Below, piece after piece: positions 1 through 9,524 of a stretch of DNA of 16,668 nt (position 1 is the first letter of the stretch; the number at the start of each line of letters is the position of its first letter). Origin of the DNA: Beroe ovata (lineage: Eukaryota > Ctenophora > Nuda > Beroida > Beroidae); assembly GCA_946803715.1 (NCBI GenBank), contig CAMPET010000016.1, forward strand, positions 1 to 16,668, written 5' to 3'. Under the pieces are notes generated by a model. That model made no database searches and had not been told where the DNA came from. It worked only from the letters and a program-made list of their open reading frames with translations. The position numbers were made by a program, and so were the translations under genes.

Positions 1-77
1 GTGTGTGTGTGTGGGTGTTAAGCATTATCTCCTCCCTTCATTACAGTGGAATGACTTTCTCTCCCCCACTGGTTTAG

Positions 78-1424
78 GTTACTAGGATAGACTACAGCGG
101 GGATAAAGTCCTGATCAAGACACCATCTGACGAGCACCTCACTGATAAGGTACTACACAATGATATGATCTATGACGTCATTATTTCCACTACTCACTCA
201 TCACTGCATACTATGAATTACCCCTCCCCCTAGGTTATTGTTACACTACCACTAGCAGTGCTAAAGAGTGATGAGATCATATTCAAGCCGCCTTTGCCTG
301 ATTGGAAGCATCACTGTATCAACAGAATGGGAGCAGGATGCATTGAGAAGGTAGAATTTGAAATTCTCGCCGCTGCGCGCCGTTAAAGTACACAATTTCA
401 GCGTCCAAAGACCGCATATTTGTGTTAAACTACCCAGTTGTTATCAGGTAGTGTGCTAAGCGCGCAGCGCGCGCGTCTATTCACAAATTCGTGGTTTTCA
501 TTCTAGTAAAATTAATGATCATCCTTCAGATTGCAATGAAGTTCCCAACGAAATTCTGGCAAAGCAAAATAAAGGGAGCTGACTTCTTCGGGCATGTACC
601 GATAAGTGAAGAACATAGGGGACTTTTTGCTATTTTCTACGATATGAACACAGAGGTAGATACTAAATTGACACCACTTATGTTGACACCACAATCATTC
701 CCTCTCTTGACACATCATTTGTCTGGACACTCCAGGTGAAGGAAGGCCCCCACGTGTTGATGAGCATCATAACTGGTGATGCACTGGAATTCCGATACAA
801 CACATCCACTACAAACGTCATGGAGAGTTGTTTACTCCTACTGAAAAACATGTTTGATGTGAGTGTCATAGTGTGTACTGTGTTACTACCATGATGTTTT
901 AGTCACGGTAACAATTCTAGTCACATTGTGTAACAGTACGTTACTATGTGTTACAGTACGTTACTATGTGTTACAGTAAGTTACCATGTATTACAGTAAT
1001 TTACCATGCGTTACGGTAGCATGTAACAATGTAACCCAGGATGTACCAGAACCTCTGGATTTCTGGGTAACCAGCTGGGGTAAAGATCCCTTCTCTCGCA
1101 TGAGTTACAGTTACATGGCTATCGGTAGTAGCGGTAAAGATTACGACCATATGGCAGCAGACATTGATGAGAAGGTAGAATAAGTTAAATTGGAAGGAAT
1201 TTGGAGTCTTGCCACAAGAAATGTGTCACAGAACGTCTCAAGCCATGTCTCTCAATTTCGATACTATTTACATCTGTCTGTCCCAGGTGTTTTTCGCTGG
1301 TGAAGCTACAAACAGACGCTTCCCACAGACAGTTACCGGTGCCTACCTGAGTGGTGTGAGAGAGGCGTGTAAAATAGTGGAGCGTGGCTACTCCATTCCT
1401 GACTTTGAGGATGAAAAAGTGTGA
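78..1424 (+). CDS. KDM1B: Lysine-specific histone demethylase 2, C-terminal part of amine oxidase domain (partial at 5' end)
   Basis: FAD-dependent amine oxidase that removes methyl groups from histone H3 lysine 4 in the nucleus. Six exons: 78-149, 234-350, 530-655, 736-858, 1040-1174, 1287-1424. Each is a multiple of three bases and bounded by AG/GT, so all visible introns are phase 0. They join into 236 residues ending at TGA. Visible family marks are GAGCIEK (its Lys, codon 348-350, is at the position of the catalytic lysine in LSD1/LSD2), [18 protein letters not shown], and the C-terminal FAD-binding stretch [28 protein letters not shown] fits LSD2 better than LSD1, which has no such phrase that I recall. 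A short acidic tail (about 18 residues from CKIVERGY) follows the domain. The zinc-finger, SWIRM and N-terminal FAD-binding exons lie upstream of the window. I see no AATAAA within 300 bases of the stop. Confidence 0.93.
927..1020. repeat. 20-bp tandem repeat in the last-but-one visible KDM1B intron
   Basis: About 4.5 copies of a 20-base unit (ttacagtacgttactatgtg and variants) fill the intron just before the acceptor at 1039/1040. Copies get less alike toward the exon. Each copy carries TTACAG, an acceptor-like hexamer. Confidence 0.85.
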
Positions 1425-1735
1425 GGGTGACTGGATAAGTGTTGGAGTCAGGACATTGATTTCACTAGAATCGACATTGGGACCATGCGTAGTTAGCGAT
1501 GGAAGGCAGGTACTGAAAATAACGTATCGCGCGCTACGTCAATGCAAAAGAAGCCGTTACTTTGCGCTCAGAGTATCTTGGTGGTAGGCTGTGTCGTTTG
1601 AAACCAAGATAATCACAGGCTAATTTCAAAGCGATTTCTCCCTGCTGGACTATACAGTTGTTAGCTTGTACAGTTGTGACACAGGGATATGTTATTCTTG
1701 TGATGATAATTTCATCCCCAACATTGGCACCAGCT
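1425..1735. other. KDM1B 3' flank, no gene seen
   Basis: Presumed 3' UTR and spacer between KDM1B and the first U4 copy. No open reading frame, canonical poly(A) signal or RNA structure was recognised here. Confidence 0.5.
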
Positions 1736-1866
1736 AGCTTTGCACAGTGGCATTACCATAGTCAATGAGGTTTTACGTGGTTATTGCTAGTTGGAAACTG
1801 TAATCCCAATATCCCGCTATTGCGATAACAAGCTCTAGCAAATCATCACGGGCTGTTAGACAGCCC
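1736..1866 (+). pseudogene. U4 snRNA pseudogene or divergent copy
   Basis: The sequence tracks the intact U4 at 2189-2331 nearly end to end: 5' AGCTTTGC, the GTGGCATTACC stretch, TTATTGCTAGTTG, CCCAATATCCCGC and the terminal stem GGGCTG/CAGCCC. It has three damaging differences. First, about six bases are missing between AATGAGGT and ACGTGG, removing the CCGAG side of the 5' stem-loop kink-turn that binds the 15.5K/SNU13 protein. Second, the Sm site reads AAATCAT instead of AATTTTT. Third, the promoter element found 60 bases before the other U4 is absent here. These point to a dead copy, though a divergent variant is not excluded. Confidence 0.8.
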
Positions 1867-2128
1867 GATTTGTAGGATTGTAATCTCGGTGTGTTGGTTT
1901 CATCAGTATTGTGGGCCGTATGTTGCCCTGTGGTTGCTCTGTGTCATACGATATGGAAGAATTGGTTTCACATCTTGCGATCTTGCGACATAGTTTCCAT
2001 GATAATATCTGTCCTTGGGCATATTGACGATAGCAAAAAAGGGTGACATTTAATTCAAACTAAAGCTAATAAGGCTTCGATTTCGATTGTGCTTTGATCT
2101 CAGCTCAAGCAATTCATCATAGCATTAT
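1867..2128. other. Spacer between the two U4 copies
   Basis: No coding frame or further RNA gene recognised. The last part lies directly upstream of the U4 promoter element and may hold a distal snRNA enhancer, but no known motif was seen. Confidence 0.4.
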
Positions 2129-2148
2129 TTAAACACAAGAAAATATTT
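2129..2148 (+). promoter_or_regulatory. snRNA proximal sequence element (PSE) of U4
   Basis: The 20-mer ttaaacacaagaaaatattt begins exactly 60 bases before the U4 start. It is repeated base for base at -60 of the U1 gene (5543-5562). The shared position and sequence are what is expected of the SNAPc-bound PSE of animal snRNA genes. Some similarity extends further upstream (AGC-TATT just before the core). Confidence 0.85.
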
Positions 2149-2188
2149 CATCTGGAAATATTGATATGATTTTACAGCCTTCAACTTT

Positions 2189-2331
2189 AGCTTTGCGCAG
2201 TGGCATTACCATAGTCAATGAGGTCCAACCGAGACGTGGTTATTGCTAGTTGAAAACTAATCCCAATATCCCGCTATTGCGATCTTTCATTAGAGAGCTC
2301 TAGCAATTTTTCCTGGGCTGCTGTACAGCCC
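2189..2331 (+). ncRNA. U4: U4 spliceosomal snRNA
   Basis: U4 pairs with U6 and delivers it to the spliceosome in the U4/U6.U5 tri-snRNP. Visible parts in order: 5' AGCTTTGCGCAGTGGC (U6 stem II partner); a 5' stem-loop with both kink-turn sides (AATGAGG and CCGAGACG) for 15.5K/SNU13; TTGCTAGTTGAAAACT (stem I region); the central domain with CCCAATATCCCGC; the Sm site CAATTTTTCC at about 2304-2313; and a 3' hairpin GGGCTG-CTGTA-CAGCCC. The length, about 143 bases, is close to the usual 145. The PSE lies at -60. The 3' end is set by the hairpin and is good to a few bases. Confidence 0.93.
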
Positions 2332-2674
2332 TTTATCGATGAAGCAATTACTACATATTGCATGCTATGTTCTTGCACGGTGACATAACTGATAACGGTG
2401 ACGGAATTTCAGTCTGACAGAGAATTTTTACTCCAAGATAAACTTTTTTTAATCATTTTTCCGGCTGTTGATTGAATTATTTACTCTTGACAAATGTGCT
2501 TCGATATTCATTAAACTATAATATAACCTGCTTTTAACTCCCCTCTTTTTAGACAACCCCTCTGTCTAACTTACTAGATTTATAATGCAATTTATGAGAT
2601 TTAATCTTTGTTTTTGACATGCTGGTAACTGTTCTCTATTCCCCTATCATCCCATCTTCCCTTCTCTAGCACAC
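2332..2674. other. Region between U4 and SPAG1; probable SPAG1 upstream/5' UTR
   Basis: AT-rich, with no open frame of note. A pyrimidine tract ending in TCTAG (2651-2669) sits five bases before the chosen SPAG1 ATG. It looks like a splice acceptor, so the ATG exon is probably preceded by a 5' UTR intron or a trans-splice site. No TATA box or CpG-rich promoter was identified. Confidence 0.4.
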
Positions 2675-5600
2675 ATGACCGCCACTGAGAATCTAGCTAC
2701 TGCACTTGGCGCTGGTCAGACAGATGAGGTTACCAGTTCCACTGATGTTCCCATTGAGTACCTGGACTATGAGCACATTACCAAGTGTAACAAGGGCAAG
2801 GAGCTGGAGAAAATACTCAAAGTCCTGAGGTAGTGCACAGGGGGGATGAACCGCCCATCTAGAGCGATTGATGATCATACATTTATCCCCTCTCGGGGGA
2901 TTGATAATCTTCAGTCCATTCACACTCCACAGTATGGAATCGTTAGCAATCTCTTCACTGTGAAGACTATTCTATTTTAATCCTATCATCTTCCCACCCT
3001 CCCCTGTCCCACTCTCACCCCTCTCACTCTCACCCCCATCTCTCTCCCCCAGGTCTGGGAAAGAGGGGCGGTGGCCGGATCTGGAGAAACACTGTGAGAA
3101 CAGGCTGAGTGAAGTTAACCCCAAGAGCAAGCTACTGAGAATCTCGACTAAACTGATCCCAGCCCGAGCTCTGGATGAGGAAACCAGGAATGATGTTAAC
3201 CAGGATATCACGGTTCGTGGGGATTACCATGGTAACGGTGATAACTGTAGTCATGGTAACGGTGATAAGTGATCATTCTGTTGCCATGGAAACGCTGCTC
3301 ATTGCTCATTCAGTTAATCTAGGAATGAACTCATCATCTCCTGATTTAGGATTGGTTGAACAGCATGAATGAGAAGGACAGTAGTTTGAAGAAGAACAAG
3401 TCAGCCACCGCACCAAGTCTACCTGGTGTACGGAAATCGGGAAATGTGAGTATTACCATGCCACTCAAGGGGGGGGGGATTGCGTGGCAGCTATTGTATA
3501 TTGTGATTAATCAGAGCACCAGTTCAAGAGGGAATGGGGAGTAGGGACAATATCTGTGGGTCTCTCACTCACAGACAATGTGTGCCAGGTTGTTGACTCC
3601 AACAGAATAACGGAGGAGAGAGATACTGAGAAGAAATCAAATCCTGACCGGATCAACTCGTACGATTACAGAGCGTGGGATAGGTAGTTCACATGATTTC
3701 TCCACCCTGAAGTTGTGCACAAATTCAAGAGAAACTCAGTTCTTCGCCCATGATTTCTCCAACACTCTCATTTTGTTGATCACTCATTTTATGATCTCTC
3801 AGCGTGAGAATCCCACAACCCCAGGTACAATGTGGATGAGGAGTGTGAGAAGGTGGATACTGAGCAGGAGAAGAAAAATAAGGCAGCCCCTCCCAAACCT
3901 AAACCTGTTCCCAAAACTTCCATCAACCCAGAGGGTAGGTTAGGTCATGTGACCCTCCGATGTTCTGGGCCTTATTTTTAAGTCTGGACCTTTGCGAGGG
4001 CTCCTTACTATGAGCGTTCGAACTTCCCCCTGGGCTTGTATCTCATTCTCAATTTGTTACAGATCATGTCACACATCTTCTCTCTCCGATACTCACCCTC
4101 CCTAACCTCTCTATCAGCATTGACAGATCCTGTGTCCACTGCCAAGACAGCGGAGATGGAGAAGAACAAGGGAAACGAGGCGTTCAAATCGGGGGACTAC
4201 GAGGAGAGTATCAACTACTACACAAACAGTATCGATATCCAGCCCACAGCTGCTACCTACAATAACAGGGGACTCGCTAGTGAGTGCTCCCGTGAGGGGG
4301 GGGGATGAAATGAGCGTGAACCTGTCGTGGAGCAATCCGCCTAAAGTTGCAGAATCTTCTAACGTATCCTCCCAAATTTGTCGTATATCGTCTAACCGTT
4401 TCCCCTGATATCAGTGATAAGATTGGAACGCTTCCACAAAGCTATCCTGGACTTCAACCAAGTCCTCCAAATGGAACCTGACAATGTGAAGGCTTTGCTA
4501 AGACGGGCTGACGCCCGAGAGAAGACTGGGCTGATCAAGGAGGCGCAGGCAGACTTGGAGAGGAGTGTGATAGTGGATGAAACTAACAAGCGAGCAAAGG
4601 TATTGTCATGACAGCGGTCATTAGGGGTGATGTGTTGTTAGGAAGTGTTGTCAGGGGTGATGTGTTGTCAGTCTGTAGCAACAACATTCCCATTTCCCCC
4701 GCCCTCAGCAACTGTTGGAGGAGTTCACAGAGCGACACAAGAAGTTGCTGACTAAGGGAGGGAAGAGGATGAAGATTGTGGAGAGTAGTTCTGAGGAGGA
4801 GGAGGAGGGAGGGGAGGAGAGGGCAGTGCACCCCAGCAAGAGAACAGGTGTCCACACTCAGCTCTCTCAATTGTCCGTGACTCTACACCGCACACATCGT
4901 GTGTGTGGACTGTGGATACTAGATACTCTCTTATAAATCATCATGTGTTAACATTCTTCCTGCTCCTATGTATAACATCTGTTTGATTCCTCAGAAAGAC
5001 CGGCCAGAGCTCAGTGTACGAGAACGGCAGCTGTCCCCAGCAGCAGCAGTTACCCTGTCACCCCAGACACTAAACTACCGCAGACAGACACCAAACCCAG
5101 TGACACTAAACTAACGGAATCACAACAAAGTGACACTCAGCCCAGTGACACTAAACTCACTGATCAGACACAATCTGACAACAATGCTACTGACAACACA
5201 CCCTCTGCAACCACTGAATCACCAGTCTCTGTGAACCTGGGTGATATTGAACCGGAGATTGTGGAACTGAAACCACCGAGGCAGATTATAGAGATACTGC
5301 CACTCCCTGCCCAGGTGAGACACTGTCACCGGCTGTCGCTGTCACTTCTGTCAGTCATTGGCTGTCACTGATTTTCATTGACTGCCAAAGACAGTGAATC
5401 TCGTTAACTTGATTGCGGTAGGTAATATGCAGATTATAGCGCAGGGGATTGCAAAGCAGATTCTTGGATGCGTCTCACCATCTATATTCGGGCACACCGA
5501 TTGTTATTTGGACTTTGAATAGAGCACTATATCAGCCTATTGTTAAACACAAGAAAATATTTTCCTCCATTGTATGACTTGTATCCATATGCTCTCTTCT

Positions 5601-8600
5601 GCATACTTACCTGACGTCGAGGTTAAGGCTGATCTATCAGGGTCATCCTCTGGGCCGAGTCTCACCATTGCACACCGGTTAGATGAATCCTGCAGTTGGG
5701 ACAAATGTTCCCACTCTGGACGTATAATTTATGTTAGCGGGTGCTGCGGAAACGCGGCACCTTCCAATTACTGAGAAGAAAGAACATGCAAACAGTGCTC
5801 CGAGCACTTAGATTACCATTATAACACGCTCCATACATGTATTATGTTACAGTGAGACATGATTTTGTCCACTGAGATAAAGTGCCGTACGCATCAATTA
5901 TAGAGAGGTGATGATGTACACTGCTGCTGACTAAGCACTGTATACTGTAGCAAGCACTACCAGTATATAGAAACGTCACGAGATTGTATACTGTGCAATG
6001 TATACTGTATAGAGTGTCATTGTACTATGTGTATTGTACTATTGTATAGAACTATCATGTATTTTCCCAGGTATCGAAGTTAAAGTCGGAAGCCACATCC
6101 ATGTTCAGCACTGGAATGTACGGTGATGCTGTGTCCAAGTACACCGCGTGTCTCGATCATCTGGACAGGGAAAACCCCGGTTACTGGTATCACAGTGCTG
6201 TACTTCTTTCCAATAGAGCAGCGTGTAAACTCAAGGTATTATATAATGGCACATTATTATGCGTAATCTAAAAGTTGCTGACCTCAGTTAAGCCTTTTGC
6301 TTGTCTATAATGTCAGTTTTATTGAGTTAGGAATGGCATTTGCTGAGGGAATTGACTGTTTTTGGCCAGGGAGTGTTCCTGGACCATTACACTTCGAAAT
6401 GTGTGACTCATAATGACATATGTGTACGATATGATGTATATCTGCAGATCGGACAGCTGGCTGAGTGCGTGAAGGATTGTAATGAGAGTCTGGACCTCAA
6501 CCCACGCTTCTTCAAGAGTGTGCTCCGGCGAGCTATCGCGTACGAGCACATTGAGAATTATGTACGCTCATATGAGGATTACAGACTAACTCTCCTCATC
6601 GACCCGTCTCAGGTTAGGAGGGAGGGAGGGGCTTGTCATTCCGGTATCATTTTCACTAACACACCACATAGAAACTATGAACACAGAAGACTCATTAGGG
6701 GGCTGCAGGGGCCTCTGCGTGTCACTCACGGGAATACCAATGACACATAGATACCATGTATTCACACTGATCGCAGGTGGCAGCACAGCAAGGGTTGCAC
6801 AGGATCGGAGAGGTGTTACGGCGTGAGTTTGGGTCAGGGTGGCGTGAGAAGGTGGCACCGCACTCTGAACACCCAGATGGACCTGATTTCGTGGAGCCAG
6901 GTACAACCTTGTGTTGAACAATTCTCCCTCATTTCACTGAATATTCTGTGACTCACATCGCGTTTCGTTCAGGTACAGTGCCGGCAGAAGTACCCCATAA
7001 ACCAACACCAAAACTTCCTACTCCTCTGACAACTCCCTCTAAACCCGCCACTCCCCCCGCTACTCCTTCCCAACCTGTTGTTCCCCCTCAACCCGCCGCA
7101 ACTCCCCCTCAACCTGTGGTCCCTACAACCACGCCCGCCCAAGAAAAGGAGCCCGCCCGTGAAACACCTGCTCCAACGCCTGTTGCCCCGAAACCTGCTA
7201 CTCCGCAATCATCTGCTCCCGCGGGAGAAAAGAAGGAGAAAGCCGCGCCCAAAGTGAGCGATCCTCCTCAGAAACCTGCCAACCCGCAAGCCTCTAAACC
7301 TCAGAGAATGCCGACACGGGAGGAGCAGTATGCTAAGTTCAAGGATCAAGGTAAGGGGGAGAGGATATTCTTGTCTTCACTTCATGTTCATGTTCTTAGT
7401 ATTGGTTGAGATCTCAGAGACCGAGCTCTCCGATGTTTATGAAGATTTGTCTGTCTCAGGGAACAGTCACGTTGCCAAGCAGCAGTACAGAGAGGCACTG
7501 AAGTGTTACGAGAAGTGTATCACTTTGAACAAGGAGCTGGTCCCAGCACACCTCAACTCCGCACTCTGCCACCTTAAACTAGGTGATTATAGTTATACCA
7601 CGCTCGCTGGCACTACGTTGACACCTCTCTATGCGAGGGGGAAGTTCAGTCATTATACCAGCACCTCTAACTTGGCACAGTGACAATTTGTCTCTGACAG
7701 AACTCCACTTATCACACTCTCTGCTCCTCAGGGAACTACCTCATAGCGGTACAATGTGTGGAGAAAGTGCTCAAAGTCGAGCCTCACAACATCAAGGCGC
7801 TGTACCGGCGGGCGGCAGCGAACAAGGAACTGAAAAAGTACCCCGCGGCTGCTAAAGATCTCAAGTTTGTGGTGGAGAAGGATCCGGGAAATAAACCCGC
7901 TGTGCAGCTGCTTGAACAGGTGCTGGGAGAGGAGGGTAGGAGGGTAGGTTGGGAGCGAGAGGTGGGTTGGGAGGGTGACGGGAATTTTGGGTTGAATATG
8001 AAATAGTGGGTCAGGGTAGAATATGGGTCATCTATCATAGAGGTCTCATTATTAGAGGTCTGAGAATACCGCTGAATCCTAATTTCATCGTTAGTATCGC
8101 CCAGGTAAAACGACTGTGGAATAACGAACTACGTGGAATGCAAGGGAAGAAGAAGAAACAGCAACAACCTACTCCAAAACAACAGGCCCCCAAAGGGAGG
8201 AAGATACCTGTGATTGAGGCATCTGATTCAGAGGAATCGGAAGAGGAAGAGGAGGAAATGAGGAAACCCGCAGTGAGCACTCCTGTGAGGGAGGTGAAGA
8301 GAGAGGAGCCCGCCGCCGTGCGGGCTGAAAAAGTAAGTGCAGGGAGCGGACTTTCCTTAGTTTTGAGAGCTAGGGGAGTGCATTCTCAAGTAAATAATAC
8401 AATTCTGTATTTGGATTGATTTTGACCGATGTATAATTCGCGAGAGCTGATGAAATTCCTCTCAAATCCAATGTTTTCCCAGGTTAAAACTCCGCAAGCT
8501 GGGAGGAGCACCACTCCAGAGAGTAACAAGGGTCCCAAACCATGGATGAAGAAGAGTGTTCCCACCACGACACAGAACTCTGAGCCCCAGACAGGTAGGG

Positions 8601-9524
8601 AACTTGGAGATGTGCCAAGATGTGGCAGGTAGGGAACTTGGAGATGTGCCAAGATGTGGCAGGTAGGGAACTTGGAGATGTGCCAACCTGGCATCTCATC
8701 CCAGGGAATTGGGGGCTGCATTCGATCTGTTACTGTTCACGCAAATTTGACTTGTAGAGCTCCTTCAAATCTCAATATAGCATCATTTCAGCGTACTCGT
8801 TCCATCAACATTACACTGCGTACAAGAAGAAGAAAGATATCATCCAGTTTGGGAAAGTGCTGGAATCCTACGACCCCCAATCCTTGCCCAAGCTGTTCTC
8901 CAGCTCCATAGATGCTGACATGGTGAGTTGTGTGAGAGAGGGAGGGAGAATTCACTCACAATGAATGATATGGGCAATGAGAAGTGAGAGAGTGGACAGT
9001 CAGATTTAGCTCGGTGTTCGGAGTTATTGTGGTGTTTTTGTGCTTCACAACATGTTTACACAGGTGGTAGCGATAGTTGATGCTGTGGATAAATACTTTG
9101 TTCCGAACAAGCAGCATGATAAAGCACTGGAGATATTGCAGGCGGTCACAAAAGCGCAGCGGTGAGGGATCATGTGCTAGTAAACACCGTTCAATGATTC
9201 TCTCTGATTTTACTTCTGTTCATATGAACCGACTATGATTTCTCATGATTTCATTTCATCCTCTTTGACCGAACCATCTTTTTTCAATCTGTGTTTCATG
9301 GTAACACCTGAGAAAACTCGATATGAGTCATGGTTCACAGTATTCGACCTATCTTACACCGTTATCTGATGTCTCTCCCCCCTTTTAACGGTTTTAACTC
9401 TTCCAGATTCGATGTTATGAAGATGCTCATGAGTCAGAAAGATAAGACTGCGATATCAGAAGCTCTGCACAAGCTGGAAGGAGATCAGGCAGTCATTGAG
9501 AGCATCAAGGGACGATTTTCATGA
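2675..9524 (+). CDS. SPAG1: Sperm-associated antigen 1, dynein arm assembly TPR protein (20 coding exons)
   Basis: Cytoplasmic co-chaperone that assembles axonemal dynein arms with HSP70/HSP90 and R2TP-like complexes. Exons: 2675-2829, 3053-3212, 3350-3445, 3589-3683, 3825-3934, 4118-4279, 4415-4599, 4709-4847, 4995-5314, 6071-6235, 6448-6612, 6777-6900, 6973-7350, 7460-7582, 7732-7919, 8105-8332, 8483-8594, 8792-8922, 9064-9161, 9407-9524. All join in frame: 3252 bases, 1083 residues plus stop (human SPAG1 is about 926). Order: N-terminal SPAG1 block with VPIEYLDYEHITKC and LEKILKVLRSG (about 24-115); a DYRAWDRYNVDEEC segment; TPR1 (about 206-321); acidic SSSEEEEE; Thr/Ser-rich linker; TPR2 (about 475-584); Pro-rich linker; TPR3 (about 745-855); Lys/acidic region with SDSEESEEEEEE; RPAP3-like C-terminal domain (about 969-1083). 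The start is the first ATG in frame and matches the family N terminus. The exon 2 donor (ACG|gttcgt) is weak but is the only one keeping frame. The extra length comes mainly from the linkers. Confidence 0.94.
4118..4599 (+). other. SPAG1 TPR module 1 (exons 6-7)
   Basis: Residues about 206-321. The marks KNKGNEAFKSGDYEESI, ATYNNRGLAMIRL and DNVKALLRRADARE give the five carboxylate-clamp residues (Lys, Asn, Asn, Lys, Arg) that hold the EEVD tail of HSP70/HSP90. The intron inside the TPR (4280-4414) splits the codon after GLA. Confidence 0.88.
5543..5562 (+). promoter_or_regulatory. snRNA proximal sequence element (PSE) of U1
   Basis: Identical over 20 bases to the U4 element at 2129-2148, and likewise starts exactly 60 bases before its RNA. 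It lies within SPAG1 intron 9 (5315-6070). Confidence 0.87.
5603..5763 (+). ncRNA. U1: U1 spliceosomal snRNA, nested in SPAG1 intron 9
   Basis: U1 recognises 5' splice sites through its 5' end, here the exact ATACTTACCTG. Further marks: ATTGCAC of the stem-loop 2 loop that binds U1A (5667-5673), a stem-loop 3 TGGGA/TCCCA (about 5697-5713), the Sm site ATAATTTATG (about 5723-5732), and a strong stem-loop 4 GGTGCTGCG-GAAA-CGCGGCACC (5740-5761). The length of about 161 fits the usual 164. It has its own PSE at -60, so it is likely transcribed independently of the host gene on the same strand. Odd point: the stem-loop 1 loop reads GATCTATCAG (5631-5640) rather than the family GATCANGAAG bound by U1-70K. 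Confidence 0.9.
6071..6612 (+). other. SPAG1 TPR module 2 (exons 10-11)
   Basis: Residues about 475-584, with SNRAACKLKIGQLAECVKDC and FFKSVLRRAIAYEH. The first-helix Asn of the carboxylate clamp is replaced: KSEATSMF stands where KxxGNxxF is expected. The later Asn, Lys and Arg are kept. The module may bind chaperone tails weakly or differently. Confidence 0.8.
6973..7330 (+). other. SPAG1 Pro/Thr/Ala-rich linker (exon 13)
   Basis: About 120 residues of Pro, Thr, Ala, Lys with repeated PATPP, PQPVVP and PKPATP, encoded C-rich. It separates TPR2 from TPR3 and is probably disordered. Imperfect internal repeats (CCCCCTCAACC types) suggest growth by slippage. Confidence 0.8.
7331..7919 (+). other. 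SPAG1 TPR module 3 (exon 13 end to exon 15)
   Basis: Residues about 745-855. FKDQGNSHVAKQQYREAL, HLNSALCHLKLGNY and HNIKALYRRAAANKEL supply a full carboxylate clamp (Lys, Asn, Asn, Lys, Arg). Exon 15 must end at the CAG before gtgctg (7919), since the later gtagga donor would put exon 16 out of frame. Confidence 0.87.
8595..8683. repeat. 34-bp tandem repeat at the SPAG1 exon 17 donor
   Basis: Two full 34-base units (8595-8628, 8629-8662) and a third partial copy of about 21 bases follow exon 17 directly. Each begins with GTAGGGAACTTGGAG after a CAG, so the CAG|GTAGGG donor is present three times. Confidence 0.92.
8792..9524 (+). other. SPAG1 C-terminal RPAP3-like domain (exons 18-20)
   Basis: Residues about 969-1083. 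It starts with AYSFHQHYTAYKKKKD, matching the AYEFGQ-type start of the RPAP3_C domain in SPAG1/RPAP3 proteins, and runs to DKTAISEALHKLEGD and a short tail. In RPAP3 this helical domain contacts RUVBL2, so it probably docks the R2TP-type ATPases here; that role is inferred from the family. Confidence 0.8.

Noticed and set aside
6319-6447. In-frame extension of SPAG1 exon 11 upstream through 6340
   Set aside because: The reading frame is open, but the family alignment needs LKIGQLAEC directly joined, with clear sites at 6235/6236 and 6447/6448. The extra stretch is intron.
7920-7935. Alternative SPAG1 exon 15 donor at the later gtagga
   Set aside because: It would extend the TPR3 end by five residues but leave phase 1, putting exon 16 out of frame. 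The gtgctg donor at 7920 keeps the frame and matches the family.
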